Source: Bin5 sp965221345 (GTDB taxonomy: Bacteria; Chloroflexota; Anaerolineae; Caldilineales; Caldilineaceae). Taken from it: a stretch of DNA of 64,000 nucleotides. Shown here piece by piece: positions 25,837 to 36,395 of this stretch. Each line of letters starts with the position of its first letter. Positions within the stretch are counted from its first letter, which is position 1. Location: NCBI GenBank assembly GCA_965221345.1, contig CBDCSD010000002.1:3410001-3474000 (forward strand). Direction: 5' to 3'. The notes beneath the pieces are model-generated. The model did not search any database and was not told where the DNA came from. It saw only the letters and a list, made by a program, of their open reading frames with translations. Position numbers and translations under genes: made by a program.

Positions 25837-26928
25837 ATGCGCACCGTCTACTGGCAAGACGGACAAGTGAAAATGATCGATCAACGGTTGTTGCCCAGTG
25901 AAGAGGTAATAGCCGAATTTGGTACCGTAGCGGAGGTTGCGCGCAGCATCAGAGAGATGTATGTGAGGGGCGCGCCCGCCATTGGCGCCACCGCCGCCTA
26001 TGGCATGGCCCTGGCTGCGTTCGTCAGCGGCGCCAATGACCATGAAGGCCTGCTCAGTGACCTGCGCCAGGCAAAGGAAACGCTTGACTCAGCGCGTCCC
26101 ACCGCAGTAAACCTGAGCTGGGCCACGCGTCGACTCCTGTCTTTGGCTGAACAGATTGCTGCCGACACCTCTTCCGTTCAGGGCAGTGTCGACGAGCTGC
26201 GAGACGCGTTGCTGGCCGAAGCCGAAGCGCTTGCCGACGAGGACATAGAAATCAACCGGCGCATGGGATTCAACGGCGCCGCAGTCGTGCCGGACGGATC
26301 GAATCTTCTCCATCACTGTAATACCGGCTCACTGGCTACCGTGGACTTCGGCACCGCTCTGGGAGTCATCTATGCCTGCCAGGAACAGGGCAAACAGATT
26401 CATGTCTGGGTAGACGAGACCCGTCCCCGCCTCCAGGGCGCCCGCTTGACCGCTTGGGAGCTGATGCGAGCGGAAGTGCCGATGCATCTCATCGCCGACA
26501 ACGCCGCTGGTCACCTGATGCGCACTGGCCAGGTCGATGTAGTTGTATTCGGGGCCGACCGGGTCGCCGCCAATGGTGATGTCGCCAACAAAATTGGTAC
26601 CTATAAAATTGCCGTCGTAGCCCGCGAGAACGGCATCCCCGTCTATTGCGTAGCCCCCACCAGTACCGTCGATCTGGACCTTCCCGACGGAGACCACATC
26701 CCTATCGAAGAACGGGGCGACGAAGAAGTGGTTGAAATCGGCGCACGTGCTATCGCTCCGGCAAACGTTCCAGTGTACAACCCAGCTTTTGACATTACTC
26801 CTCACAGATATCTAACCGGAATCGTTACTGAAGAGGGCATTTGCTATCCCCCGTTCGGCCAAAGCTTGCGGAACGCCGTCGAAAAGGGGCAAGCCGCAAT
26901 CGAGGCGGAACGCTCCGAAAGAAGGTAA
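25837..26928 (+). CDS. mtnA: S-methyl-5-thioribose-1-phosphate isomerase
   Basis: Start at the ATG preceded by AAGGGAG gives 363 residues. The enzyme isomerises methylthioribose-1-phosphate to methylthioribulose-1-phosphate in methionine salvage. The family signature runs through VRGAPAIGATAAYG, HCNTGSLAT (catalytic Cys) and GADRVAANGDVANKIGT (catalytic Asp region). The upstream SAM-I riboswitch supports a role in SAM/methionine recycling. The LOG-family gene starts immediately after the stop codon, so at least the next gene is co-transcribed. Confidence 0.95.
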   Translation: MRTVYWQDGQVKMIDQRLLPSEEVIAEFGTVAEVARSIREMYVRGAPAIGATAAYGMALAAFVSGANDHEGLLSDLRQAKETLDSARPTAVNLSWATRRLLSLAEQIAADTSSVQGSVDELRDALLAEAEALADEDIEINRRMGFNGAAVVPDGSNLLHHCNTGSLATVDFGTALGVIYACQEQGKQIHVWVDETRPRLQGARLTAWELMRAEVPMHLIADNAAGHLMRTGQVDVVVFGADRVAANGDVANKIGTYKIAVVARENGIPVYCVAPTSTVDLDLPDGDHIPIEERGDEEVVEIGARAIAPANVPVYNPAFDITPHRYLTGIVTEEGICYPPFGQSLRNAVEKGQAAIEAERSERR

Positions 26929-27537
26929 ATGGCCATGAGCCTAAGGCACCGCTTTGATCGCATCTGCGTCTACTGCGGCTCCAGCTCCGGAGTAGATGTG
27001 GAATACGCACGTCAGGCCGCCGCCCTGGGAACAGAGATCGCGCGGCGGGGCTATGGCCTCGTCTATGGCGGCGGCAACTTAGGTCTGATGGGGGCGGTCA
27101 GCAGAGCTGCCCATGCCGGCGGCGCCAACGTCTTCGGCATCATACCAGGCCCTCTGGCGGCAAAAGAGATAGCAGGCGAAACGATTGGAAACATCGAGGT
27201 CGTCGAAACGATGCACCAGAGAAAGGCTCGAATGGCGGAACTGGCCGACGCATTTGTTACTTTGCCCGGCGGTATTGGCACTTTGGAAGAGCTGTTTGAA
27301 ACCATCTCCTGGATCCAGTTGGGAATCCACAGCAAGCCGATGGGCCTACTCAACGTAAATGGCTTCTTCGATCCCCTGCGGCAATTGCTCGCCCACCAGA
27401 TCGAACAAGGGTTCATCCACTCCCGATATCGCCAGCTTCTAGTCGTCGAAGAAGAGCCGATCGCGTTGATCGACGGCCTCCTCCAACACGAAACGCCCGC
27501 CAGCTCGGTCCAGTGGATCACTTCGGAACAGGCTTAA
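26929..27537 (+). CDS. LOG-family (TIGR00730) Rossmann-fold phosphoribohydrolase
   Basis: The 202-residue protein has the LOG signature PGGIGTLEE preceded by GGGNLGLMG and the conserved MHQRKARM. Characterised members cleave nucleoside 5'-monophosphates (cytokinin-type or AMP-like) to a free base and ribose-5-phosphate. The ATG directly follows the mtnA stop; a second ATG two codons later is possible. Its position behind the SAM riboswitch and next to mtnA suggests a role in adenine/ribose recycling from SAM by-products (inference). Confidence 0.9.
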   Translation: MAMSLRHRFDRICVYCGSSSGVDVEYARQAAALGTEIARRGYGLVYGGGNLGLMGAVSRAAHAGGANVFGIIPGPLAAKEIAGETIGNIEVVETMHQRKARMAELADAFVTLPGGIGTLEELFETISWIQLGIHSKPMGLLNVNGFFDPLRQLLAHQIEQGFIHSRYRQLLVVEEEPIALIDGLLQHETPASSVQWITSEQA

Positions 27538-27620
27538 CGATCCTGGTAGACGCCTGCAATTCACTCGCAATTCACAGCGACCCCACTGACGAAACCGTCT
27601 ACCCTCGAATGAGGAAGCGA

Positions 27621-28394
27621 ATGACTTCGAGCAAGCGAGGACTGCGCCAGATAATTGCCCTCGGAGGCCACGATATGGCCGCCGAAGACGATGTAAAGCT
27701 GACCCGCTTTATCTTGGACCAGGCTCCCGCAAAACGCCCTCGCATCTGTTTTCTGCCCCAGGGAAGCAGTGAAGATTATCTCTACATTGCACGCTTCTAT
27801 CGCCACTTTCTGGCGTTTGACGTCCAGCCGTCGGACCTGTCGCTCTTCCAACCCCACACCGCCGACATTGCCGATTTTCTGTTGCAGCAGGATGTCATCT
27901 ACGTCGGGGGAGGCAACACAAAGTCAATGCTCGCCCTATGGCGAGAGTGGCGTGTGGACCGGATTTTACGCCAGGCGTGGCAACAAGGTACCGTCCTCTC
28001 TGGCGTCAGCGCCGGCGCCATCTGCTGGTTTGAGCAGGGTCTCACCGATTCGATTCCGGGCAAACTGACCCCCCTCGACTGCCTTGGATTTCTTCCCGGC
28101 AGCTGCTCCCCCCATTACGACGGCGAGACCGAACGGCGGCCAAGTTACCAACGCTTGGTCGCGGATGGTGAGATTTCGGCCGGCTATGGGATCGACGACT
28201 GTGCAGGCCTCCATTTCATCGGCGCGGAGCTTCAGCGGGTTGTCTCCGCCCGCGCCAGCGCCGCTGCCTACCGCATCGAGCAGACTCCCGCCGGCGTTTC
28301 CGAAACAGCGTTGCATGCCTCCACCGATGCAGGGCAGCCGACTGTCTACTGCGGCGACAACATCGAACCAGATAGACGAACGGATCCTCAATGA
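27621..28394 (+). CDS. Peptidase E-like (family S51) serine peptidase
   Basis: Start at the ATG preceded by GAGGAAG gives 257 residues. The nucleophile elbow GVSAGAICW contains the catalytic serine typical of S51 peptidases (dipeptidase E, cyanophycinase). YVGGGNTKSML and the C-terminal GIDDCAGLHF also match. Dipeptidase E cleaves N-terminal Asp dipeptides. The stop overlaps the next start by four bases (ATGA), so the gene is translationally coupled to the PfkB kinase. Confidence 0.87.
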   Translation: MTSSKRGLRQIIALGGHDMAAEDDVKLTRFILDQAPAKRPRICFLPQGSSEDYLYIARFYRHFLAFDVQPSDLSLFQPHTADIADFLLQQDVIYVGGGNTKSMLALWREWRVDRILRQAWQQGTVLSGVSAGAICWFEQGLTDSIPGKLTPLDCLGFLPGSCSPHYDGETERRPSYQRLVADGEISAGYGIDDCAGLHFIGAELQRVVSARASAAAYRIEQTPAGVSETALHASTDAGQPTVYCGDNIEPDRRTDPQ

Positions 28395-29347
28395 AAATCG
28401 TCGTTTCCGGCTCCATCGCTTATGACTACTTGATGACCTTCCCCGGGCGGTTCACCGACCAGATAATTCCCGAAAAACTGACTCGCCTGAGCGTCAGTTT
28501 TCTCGTAGACGATATGGTTCGCCAACGCGGAGGCACTGCCGCCAACATCGCCTACTCCCTCAAACTCCTGGGCGGGGACCCGATACTCTTCGGAACAGTC
28601 GGCCAGGATTTCGGCGACTATGCCACCTGGCTGCGCGAACACGGTATCCGCACCGATCACGTCGTCGAAATACCTGACAAATTCACTGCCAGTTTTTTTG
28701 TCAGCACCGACGAAGAGCAAAACCAGATCGCCAATTTCTATCCCGGCGCCATGAGCGACTGCCGGACGATCTCGCTGGCCGAACAAGGGCTTACCGACGC
28801 CGATGTCGTCATAATCAGCCCCAATGATCCCCAGGCGATGCTCAATTATGCAGCCGAATGCCGAGACCTCGGAATCCCTTTTGCCTACGATCCCAGCCAG
28901 CAGACGGCCCGGCTCAGCGGCGAAGACCTGCGCAATAGCATTCCCGGTGCCAGGTGGCTGATGGTCAACGACTACGAAATGGCGGTGATCGAAGAGAAGA
29001 CCGGCTGGTCGCGGCAAACGATTCACCAGCAAGTGGGCACACTCATCGTTACCGAAGGCCGGGCCGGCAGTCTCATCTACCACTGCGGCGAAGAATTTCG
29101 CATACCAGTGGCGGCGCCCCAAAAGGTGGCCGAGCCTACCGGTGTTGGCGACGCCTACCGCGGCGCCTTCTTTGCCGCGCACAGCGCCGGCCTGCCGGTA
29201 GACATGTGCGGCCGCGTCGGCGCAATGTGTGCCACCTATGCATTAGAACAGGTCGGGACGACCAATCACAGCTTTACACCGCAGGAATTTGCCCTCCGTT
29301 ATCAACAGGCCTTTGGCGAGGAACTGCTCTGGGGAGAACCGGCCTGA
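28391..29347 (+). CDS. PfkB-family carbohydrate/nucleoside kinase
   Basis: The 318-residue ribokinase-like protein has RGGTAANIAYSL near residues 46-57 and the C-terminal active-site motif PTGVGDAYRGAF with the catalytic aspartate. DAYRGAF instead of DAFxGG is typical of the adenosine-kinase-like branch of bacterial PfkB proteins. Adenosine is released by AhcY encoded 4 kb downstream, so an adenosine salvage role is reasonable but not proven; sugars are possible. It overlaps the upstream gene by four bases, and the acetyltransferase gene follows after one base. Confidence 0.87.
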   Translation: MKIVVSGSIAYDYLMTFPGRFTDQIIPEKLTRLSVSFLVDDMVRQRGGTAANIAYSLKLLGGDPILFGTVGQDFGDYATWLREHGIRTDHVVEIPDKFTASFFVSTDEEQNQIANFYPGAMSDCRTISLAEQGLTDADVVIISPNDPQAMLNYAAECRDLGIPFAYDPSQQTARLSGEDLRNSIPGARWLMVNDYEMAVIEEKTGWSRQTIHQQVGTLIVTEGRAGSLIYHCGEEFRIPVAAPQKVAEPTGVGDAYRGAFFAAHSAGLPVDMCGRVGAMCATYALEQVGTTNHSFTPQEFALRYQQAFGEELLWGEPA

Positions 29348-29348
29348 A

Positions 29349-30245
29349 ATGCCAGACAGGCACGAAACTACCTGGGCGGTTCGTGACATCCTGTCGCAAG
29401 ATCCCGTCTGGGCCGCCTATGCCATCGCCGACCTGCGTCCGGACCTGGCTCGCTACTGCCGTTGGATGGTCGCGCCCGATGCAAGTGGACTGGCGCTCCT
29501 CTTTACCGGTCTGGAGCCGCCAATATTGCTGTCTGCCGGTACCCCAGACGGGGTCGCGGCCGCCCTGAATGACGCAGAGTTGCCAGACGAGGTGTTCCTG
29601 AGCATTCGAACATCACATCTTCCAGCAGTTCGACGACACTATCCGCGCATCAACCGCCACGACATGCTGCGCATGGTTCTTGTGCCGGGCCATCATGTGC
29701 CGGCGCCCTCAATTTCGACAATCCCCCTTTCATCTGCCGACGAGCACCGGCTGCAAACCCTGTACCGGCAAGGCGGCGAATTTGCGCCGGACGCCTTTAC
29801 CGTCAGCCAGTTGCACGACGGCTACTTCTTTGGCATCGAAGACGAAAATGGCGCCCTGGCTGCAGCCGGAGGCACCCATATTGCCTTTCGCTTGGACAGT
29901 CTGCCTTCGCCCAGCCCGCAGGAGGGCCATCGTCAGAAAGCTGATTCGATAGACAGAATCCTTTCACATGGCGTTGCCGCCATCGGCAACATCTACACCA
30001 GACCAGACTTCCGCGGCCGCGGATACGGCAAAGCAGTAACCGCACGAATCACCCAAGCGCTTCAAGCCGATGACTACGGCCTCATAGTACTGAATGTAAG
30101 CAAACAAAATTTGGTTGCCCGATCCATATATGAGAAGCTAGGATTCGTTACACACTGTCTATTTGTTGAGGGTTGCGCGAGAAGGAATCGGGAAGTGGAC
30201 CCATTCGACCCAAATGCGCAGTTGAAAGCAAAAGCTACAACATGA
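29349..30245 (+). CDS. GNAT-family N-acetyltransferase
   Basis: Start chosen at ATG 29349, one base after the kinase stop, giving 298 residues. The N-terminal half (about 1-130) resembles the degenerate GNAT lobe found in two-domain acetyltransferases. The C-terminal half has the acetyl-CoA loop RPDFRGRGYGKAVT and ARSIYEKLGF, which define a functional GNAT domain. Acceptor unknown. The stop overlaps the start of the AAA ATPase gene (ATGA). Confidence 0.85.
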   Translation: MPDRHETTWAVRDILSQDPVWAAYAIADLRPDLARYCRWMVAPDASGLALLFTGLEPPILLSAGTPDGVAAALNDAELPDEVFLSIRTSHLPAVRRHYPRINRHDMLRMVLVPGHHVPAPSISTIPLSSADEHRLQTLYRQGGEFAPDAFTVSQLHDGYFFGIEDENGALAAAGGTHIAFRLDSLPSPSPQEGHRQKADSIDRILSHGVAAIGNIYTRPDFRGRGYGKAVTARITQALQADDYGLIVLNVSKQNLVARSIYEKLGFVTHCLFVEGCARRNREVDPFDPNAQLKAKATT

Positions 30246-31795
30246 CGGACATTTCCAACGCCAAACCCCTTGAACTGACTGTCACCAATTTCGGGCCCAT
30301 CGCCGAGGCGAATATTGAGTTGCGTCCGATGACCGTTTTCGTGGGGCCTAGCAACACCGGCAAGTCCTACATGGCCGCACTCGTATACGCGCTTCACAGG
30401 ACCCTTGGTGCAAACCCGCAAAGTAGTGATGGCTCTGGCTTTTCAAAGCAGTTGTTTCGGAAACGTCTCCTTGATTCCTCAAATGAGTATGCCCTCTCGA
30501 ACAAAGACATCGAAAATATCTCGAACTGGCTGCGAGAAACAATTCTTCACTTCCAGTCTTCCGAGAGCCCTTCGCCCACCTTGCTTGAGTTGCAGGATAC
30601 TGTCTCCGAAATGGTCCACTCGGTTCTTGAGAGTGGCGATTACTTGATTCCGTATCTTGATAGCGAACTCTCTCGGTGCTTCGGGGTAGAGACGCCGATG
30701 CACTTGGCTCGCCATCCTTTTCAAGGAAACTCTTCTTTTTCCATTGGTAGAAAAGGGATTTCGGGAACGCAAAGCGCAAATTCCTTTACTTTGCGGTATG
30801 CGATTGAGGAGACTGGAGCGAGTTTGGAGGTGTCAATCCTTGACGCTCTATCTATGCCCATTGGAGAAGAGTTCAGCGGAATACTCAACCCGTGGCAATT
30901 CCTGATGTTTCAGTTTCAGTCTGAAGAGGAACGTAGGAGAGAAGCCGCAAATACTGCTCTGTCGCTACTTGCCACTGACTGCGCATTTTCCATGATCGAC
31001 CCATTAAGTCGCCGCGCATTTTATCTTCCTGCCGACCGAGCCGGAGTCATGCACGCGCACCAAGTTGTTGTCCGAGCTCTTATTGCCAGCGCATCACGGG
31101 CTGCGCTGCGACCTGACATTCCAATGCCTTCGATTTCCGGTGTGTTAGGCGACTTTCTTGAGCAGATCGTGACATTTGCAAGTGCCTCTCAACAGGAAAG
31201 CGGGAGTTATGATGACCTCGCGCACCATCTTGAGCGCAAGCTACTTGGTGGAGCTGTACGAGTGGAACGATCGGAGATCGACTATCCTTCATTCGTTTAT
31301 CGGCCAGACGGCTGGGAGTTGGACTTACCGCTGATGAACACGGCATCAATGGTGTCGGAAGTGGCCCCCGTCGTCTTGTATCTGCGCCATGTTGTGCAAC
31401 CAGGCAACCTGCTGATTATTGAAGAGCCCGAAGCGAACCTGCACCCGGAAATGCAGGCCATCTTCACCCGCCAACTCGTTGCCGCAGTACAGTCGGGCGT
31501 CCGAATCCTCATCACCACCCACAGCGAGTGGATACTGGAGGAATTGGCGAATCTTGTGCGGCTTTCCGAGCTACCAATGGATCGTCGCGAAGGTATCGCG
31601 GATCCAGAGATTGCTCTCAATCCCGATCAGTTGGGCACATGGTTTTTCGAACCAAATGAGGAGACCGGCGGCTCAGTAGTACGTGAGATCTCGCTCGATG
31701 AAGAGTCAGCCACCTTCCCGGCCGGCTTCGGACTGGTCACTGAATCACTTTACAACCGATGGGTGGAGATTTCCACCCGCATACAGGAGGGATAG
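30242..31795 (+). CDS. AAA family (OLD/PtuA-like) ATPase
   Basis: Start at the ATG overlapping the acetyltransferase stop gives 517 residues. Walker A is GPSNTGKS (35-42) at the N-terminus; the Walker B/signature region LLIIEEPEANLHPEMQ and the histidine switch ILITTHSEW are near residues 395-430. The large insertion between them is the SMC/RecF-like layout seen in AAA_15/AAA_21 ATPases of defence systems such as Septu, Gabija and PARIS. No TOPRIM domain is fused. The gene is followed, after five bases, by a small gene that may encode its effector. Codon use looks less GC-biased than in neighbouring genes, hinting at acquisition. Confidence 0.85.
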   Translation: MTDISNAKPLELTVTNFGPIAEANIELRPMTVFVGPSNTGKSYMAALVYALHRTLGANPQSSDGSGFSKQLFRKRLLDSSNEYALSNKDIENISNWLRETILHFQSSESPSPTLLELQDTVSEMVHSVLESGDYLIPYLDSELSRCFGVETPMHLARHPFQGNSSFSIGRKGISGTQSANSFTLRYAIEETGASLEVSILDALSMPIGEEFSGILNPWQFLMFQFQSEEERRREAANTALSLLATDCAFSMIDPLSRRAFYLPADRAGVMHAHQVVVRALIASASRAALRPDIPMPSISGVLGDFLEQIVTFASASQQESGSYDDLAHHLERKLLGGAVRVERSEIDYPSFVYRPDGWELDLPLMNTASMVSEVAPVVLYLRHVVQPGNLLIIEEPEANLHPEMQAIFTRQLVAAVQSGVRILITTHSEWILEELANLVRLSELPMDRREGIADPEIALNPDQLGTWFFEPNEETGGSVVREISLDEESATFPAGFGLVTESLYNRWVEISTRIQEG

Positions 31796-31800
31796 CGCCT

Positions 31801-32274
31801 TTGTCGGCAGTAAGAGAAATCCATAACCGAACGGACCAACGTTGTCACGCAACACCATGCCGCGAGCCCGGTTGCTCGCCTTCGTTGCAGCAAGCACCCG
31901 AGCCGAATGTGCTACTGTACCTGGAACACGATACAGCCCCGATTGACGCCAATGCCCCACGCAGTGATTATCTCTTCGTTGGCGGCGACGAACAGAGGGG
32001 CGAGTGGGTTGCGCCGATAGAATTGACTGCAAGCTCCGCTCGCGTCAACAAATTTCTGCCCCAATTACGCGCCGGCGCTGAAATTGCTAGCAGACTCATT
32101 CCCCGGAACCTACAGGTTAGATTTCGGCCTATAGCAGCCTATGGCGGCGAACTTCGACGCAGTGAACGCGACAACTTCCTGAAAAGAGCCAACTACGTTA
32201 CTTTTCGAAACAAGCCGACGCCGGTTAAGTTAATTCGATGCGGTTCCCCGCTAACCAAGGCATTGACCGGCTGA
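31801..32274 (+). CDS. Small nuclease-like partner of the AAA ATPase (hypothetical)
   Basis: Start uncertain: TTG 31801 (157 residues) or ATG 31759 (171 residues, overlapping the ATPase gene). Family not firmly recognised. From residue ~37 the protein reads VLLYLEHDTAP, then SDYLFVGGD and GEWVAPIELTAS, spaced like the D and E-x-K strands of PD-(D/E)XK nucleases (Asp56, Glu74), but the usual lysine is Thr76. Then come LRAGAEIASRLIP and VRFRPIAAYGG with a basic tail ending LIRCGSPL. The tight linkage to an OLD-type ATPase suggests an ATPase-effector pair. This is inference; the gene could equally encode a regulatory subunit. Confidence 0.5.
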   Translation: MSAVREIHNRTDQRCHATPCREPGCSPSLQQAPEPNVLLYLEHDTAPIDANAPRSDYLFVGGDEQRGEWVAPIELTASSARVNKFLPQLRAGAEIASRLIPRNLQVRFRPIAAYGGELRRSERDNFLKRANYVTFRNKPTPVKLIRCGSPLTKALTG

Positions 32275-32364
32275 ACGATAGTGCGCCGCCCAGAAGCGCT
32301 GCACGCGATACAAACGGCAGCTTGTTCCAGCAGCTACCCACTTTCGTGAGGAGTATCCCAACAG

Positions 32365-33648
32365 ATGACCACCGCTGTTCAACAGAAAAACTACGACATT
32401 GCCAACATAAACCTGGCCGAACGAGGCCGCTTTCGCATGCAGTGGGCAGGAAGGGAGATGCCCGTTCTGGACCTGCTGGAAGAGCGCTTTCACCGCGAAC
32501 GCCCCTTCGCAGGCGTGCGCATGGCCGCGGCCATGCACGTCACCAGCGAAACTGCCAACCTGATGCGAATCCTCATTGCCGGCGGCGCCGAAATTGCCCT
32601 CTGCGCCAGCAATCCTTTGAGTACGCAGGATGACATCGCCGCGGCCCTGGTTGCCTACTACGAAATGCCCGTCTACGCTATAAGAGGCGAAACCACCGGG
32701 CAGTATAACGAGCATCTCAACGCCGTTCTCGATACCAAACCGCATCTGACCATGGACGACGGCATGGATCTGGTCGCGATGCTCCATACCCAGCGCAGCA
32801 ACCTCCTGCAAGATGTCGTGGGGGGCACGGAGGAGACCACCACCGGCGTCATCCGCCTCAGAGCGATGGCCGCCCAGGGAAAATTGTTATTCCCCGTCAT
32901 CGCCGTAAACGACGCCATGACCAAGCACTTTTTCGACAACCGCTACGGCACCGGCCAAAGTACCCTGGACGGAATCATCCGTGCCACAAACGTGCTGGTG
33001 GCAGGCAAGTCATTCGTCGTCGTCGGCTACGGTTGGTGTAGCAAGGGCATCGCAATGCGCGCCAAAGGCATGGGGGCCAACGTCATCGTCACCGAGGTGG
33101 ATCCGCTGCGGGCGCTGGAAGCTGTCATGGACGGTTTCCAGGTGATGCCGATGGCCCGCGCAGCCAAAACAGGCCAGATCTTCTGCGCCGCCACCGGAGA
33201 CATTCACGTAATCGACCGCCACCACATGGAAAAAATGCGCGATGGCGCCATTCTCGCCAATAGCGGTCACTTTGACGTCGAGATCAATCTGAAAGCCCTT
33301 GAAGAGATGTCGACAAAAATCACCCGCGTTCGCGATTTTCTCGACGAGTATGTTCTTGAAGATGGCCGTCGTCTCTATGTAGCCGGCGAAGGCCGCCTGG
33401 TCAATCTGGCCGCGGCCGAAGGGCATCCCAGCGCGGTGATGGACATGAGTTTTGCAAATCAGGCTTTGGCTGCCGAGTATCTGCTCAAAAACAGCGACGA
33501 GATGAGCGGCAACGTCTACGATATGCCAGAAGCGTTGGATCGCGAGATAGCCGCCCTCAAACTCAAGGCCATGGAAGTGGAAATCGATACGCTTACGTCG
33601 GAACAGGAAACCTACTTGAACGAGTGGACTCTTGGGACGGCGGAATAG
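32365..33648 (+). CDS. ahcY: Adenosylhomocysteinase
   Basis: The 427-residue NAD-dependent enzyme splits S-adenosylhomocysteine into adenosine and homocysteine, removing the inhibitor of methyltransferases. Recognised by AMHVTSETANLM, TMDDGMDL, NDAMTKHFFDNRYGTGQS (substrate loop with active-site Lys and Asp) and VVVGYGWCSKGIAMRAKGMG (NAD-binding fold; the Gly-x-Gly loop has Trp-Cys-Ser). The C-terminal tail lacks the KxxxY seen in many eukaryotic forms and is of the shorter bacterial/archaeal type (about 420 residues). metK follows after 45 bp in the same direction. Confidence 0.95.
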   Translation: MTTAVQQKNYDIANINLAERGRFRMQWAGREMPVLDLLEERFHRERPFAGVRMAAAMHVTSETANLMRILIAGGAEIALCASNPLSTQDDIAAALVAYYEMPVYAIRGETTGQYNEHLNAVLDTKPHLTMDDGMDLVAMLHTQRSNLLQDVVGGTEETTTGVIRLRAMAAQGKLLFPVIAVNDAMTKHFFDNRYGTGQSTLDGIIRATNVLVAGKSFVVVGYGWCSKGIAMRAKGMGANVIVTEVDPLRALEAVMDGFQVMPMARAAKTGQIFCAATGDIHVIDRHHMEKMRDGAILANSGHFDVEINLKALEEMSTKITRVRDFLDEYVLEDGRRLYVAGEGRLVNLAAAEGHPSAVMDMSFANQALAAEYLLKNSDEMSGNVYDMPEALDREIAALKLKAMEVEIDTLTSEQETYLNEWTLGTAE

Positions 33649-33693
33649 AAACAACCCTCGCCGCCAAGGGAGCGGCAGTCAGGAGAATAGAAA

Positions 33694-34908
<1,215 letters not shown>

Positions 34909-34922
34909 CTGTACAGGCCATT

Positions 34923-35819
34923 ATGGAGTCCCATCAAGAAAGCGGCCGTGCCACCCTGTCATTGAGAGGGTTGCCGACTATATCCTGGTACATCGTTGCA
35001 ATCTCGTCGGGGTTGGCACTGATACTGATCCTCGTCCTCGTCGTCCTGGGCTATCGCGACGGACTTGAGCGCGGCGAGGCGCAGAAACGGCAGCAGGTCG
35101 CGATCTTGCTGCAACATGCCTCGGACATGCTGGACGCGGGTCTGCATCACGAGGCCCTGACAGCATACGAAAAAATCCTTGAATTTGATGCTGAAAACGA
35201 GGCGGCCCGCAACGCAATCCTGGCAGTGGAAGCGATGTCAACAGTTGAAACCATTCCAGAGGAGGAAGCAGCGCCAAGCGCCATCGACATCGAGTGGGCA
35301 AACGCTCTGAGGCTGTATGAAGCAGGACGTTGGCAGGAGGCAATTCAGAGCCTTGCTCTTGTACAGTCCATACAGGCTGACTACAGGAACGAGGAGTTGC
35401 AACAGAAACTCTTCACCTCCTACGTCGAACTTGCTAGAGCTGTAATTGCTGAAGGGAGCCTGGAGGAGGCGGTGCAGCTGTTCGACAAAGCACTCGAAAT
35501 GGACCCGAACGTGTCCCAGGTCCAAAGAGAGCGCCACATGACGGCCCAGTATGTCGACGTCAAAACATACTGGGGCGCCAACTGGGCGCGAGTCATCCGC
35601 CTCCTTGAAGATCTTTATCGGCTCGATCCAGAATATCGCGACGTACGATTTCTGCTCCAAAGAGCGCACGTCGCCCAGGGCGAAAGTTTCGCAAATGAAG
35701 AAGAATGGTGTGCGGCCGCCTCCGAATTTACCAGCGCCATCGCCGTTCTGGACTGGCTGGAGTTGCGGGGACGACGTGATGAGTTGGCTGCCCTCTGTCG
35801 CAACTTGAACAGTGGATAG
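34923..35819 (+). CDS. Membrane-anchored TPR protein
   Basis: The 298-residue protein has a single membrane helix (about 21-43, IVAISSGLALILILVLVVLG) and a soluble part made of tetratricopeptide-like helix pairs: ALTAYEKILEFDAENEAARN (about 77-96), WQEAIQSLALVQ and LEEAVQLFDKALEMDPNVSQV. Such proteins act as scaffolds, and the partner is unknown. It starts 14 bp after metK. The C-terminal part contains a further TPR-like pair. Confidence 0.8.
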   Translation: MESHQESGRATLSLRGLPTISWYIVAISSGLALILILVLVVLGYRDGLERGEAQKRQQVAILLQHASDMLDAGLHHEALTAYEKILEFDAENEAARNAILAVEAMSTVETIPEEEAAPSAIDIEWANALRLYEAGRWQEAIQSLALVQSIQADYRNEELQQKLFTSYVELARAVIAEGSLEEAVQLFDKALEMDPNVSQVQRERHMTAQYVDVKTYWGANWARVIRLLEDLYRLDPEYRDVRFLLQRAHVAQGESFANEEEWCAAASEFTSAIAVLDWLELRGRRDELAALCRNLNSG

Positions 35820-35954
35820 ATCCGTTTCGGCGAGTTGGCAAATTCCCCAGTTAAGTTTCATCGCCGACCTTCCTGCACCTCCCTTGCTCCTGCCCTTCCT
35901 GGTTCAGACGACGGCCGGCCCTGATTTCCCCATGTACCTTACCCACACCTGGAA

Positions 35955-35983
35955 TTGTTTCTTTGGCCATAACGGGCTATAAT
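35955..35983 (+). promoter_or_regulatory. Promoter of the tRNA cluster
   Basis: TTGTTT (35955-35960), 17-nt spacer, perfect TATAAT (35978-35983); the first tRNA begins 16 nt later. Confidence 0.75.
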
Positions 35984-35998
35984 CAGACTATGTAGAAC

Positions 35999-36074
<76 letters not shown>

Positions 36075-36075
36075 T

Positions 36076-36146
36076 GCGGGTATAGCTCAATGGTAGAGCG
36101 CCGGCCTTCCAAGCCGACGATGCGGGTTCGATCCCCGCTACCCGCT
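36076..36146 (+). tRNA. tRNA-Gly (anticodon TCC)
   Basis: Acceptor stem GCGGGTA/TACCCGC, anticodon loop CTTCCAA, T loop GGTTCGATCC. It begins three bases after tRNA-Pro, so the cluster is co-transcribed. CCA not encoded. Confidence 0.93.
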
Positions 36147-36168
36147 CTAAGGCCATCACGCCAAGGTT

Positions 36169-36240
36169 GGATCGGTAGCTCAATGGCAGAGCAAGGAGCT
36201 CATAACTCCTGGGTTACAGGTTCGAGTCCTGTCCGATCCA
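36169..36240 (+). tRNA. tRNA-Met (anticodon CAT), elongator type
   Basis: Acceptor stem GGATCGG/CCGATCC with discriminator A; anticodon stem AGGAG/CTCCT around CTCATAA; T loop GGTTCGAGTCC. The G1-C72 pair and absence of three G-C pairs at the anticodon stem base exclude the initiator. tRNA-Ile2 with modified CAT remains possible. Confidence 0.88.
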
Positions 36241-36319
36241 CTCTCCCCTTCTGTTCCCCATTCGCAAAACAAACACCCAACGCCTGGCATCTCTTTCTGA
36301 ATTGCACATGTCGGCCCGT

Positions 36320-36327
36320 GCTATAAT
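36320..36327 (+). promoter_or_regulatory. Extended -10 promoter before era
   Basis: GCTATAAT preceded by T (TGCTATAAT, TATAAT at 36322-36327) is an extended -10 element. No good -35 is seen upstream. The era start is 69 nt downstream. Confidence 0.6.
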
Positions 36328-36395
36328 TCGCAGGCGTCTGATGCGCTCGGATGTGGAACGACCACTCTGGAAGTGAGAAGAGAAGGATAGTCAAC

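Noticed and set aside
36169..36240. Initiator tRNA-fMet
   Set aside because: The acceptor stem has a G1-C72 pair and the anticodon stem lacks the three G-C pairs of initiators.
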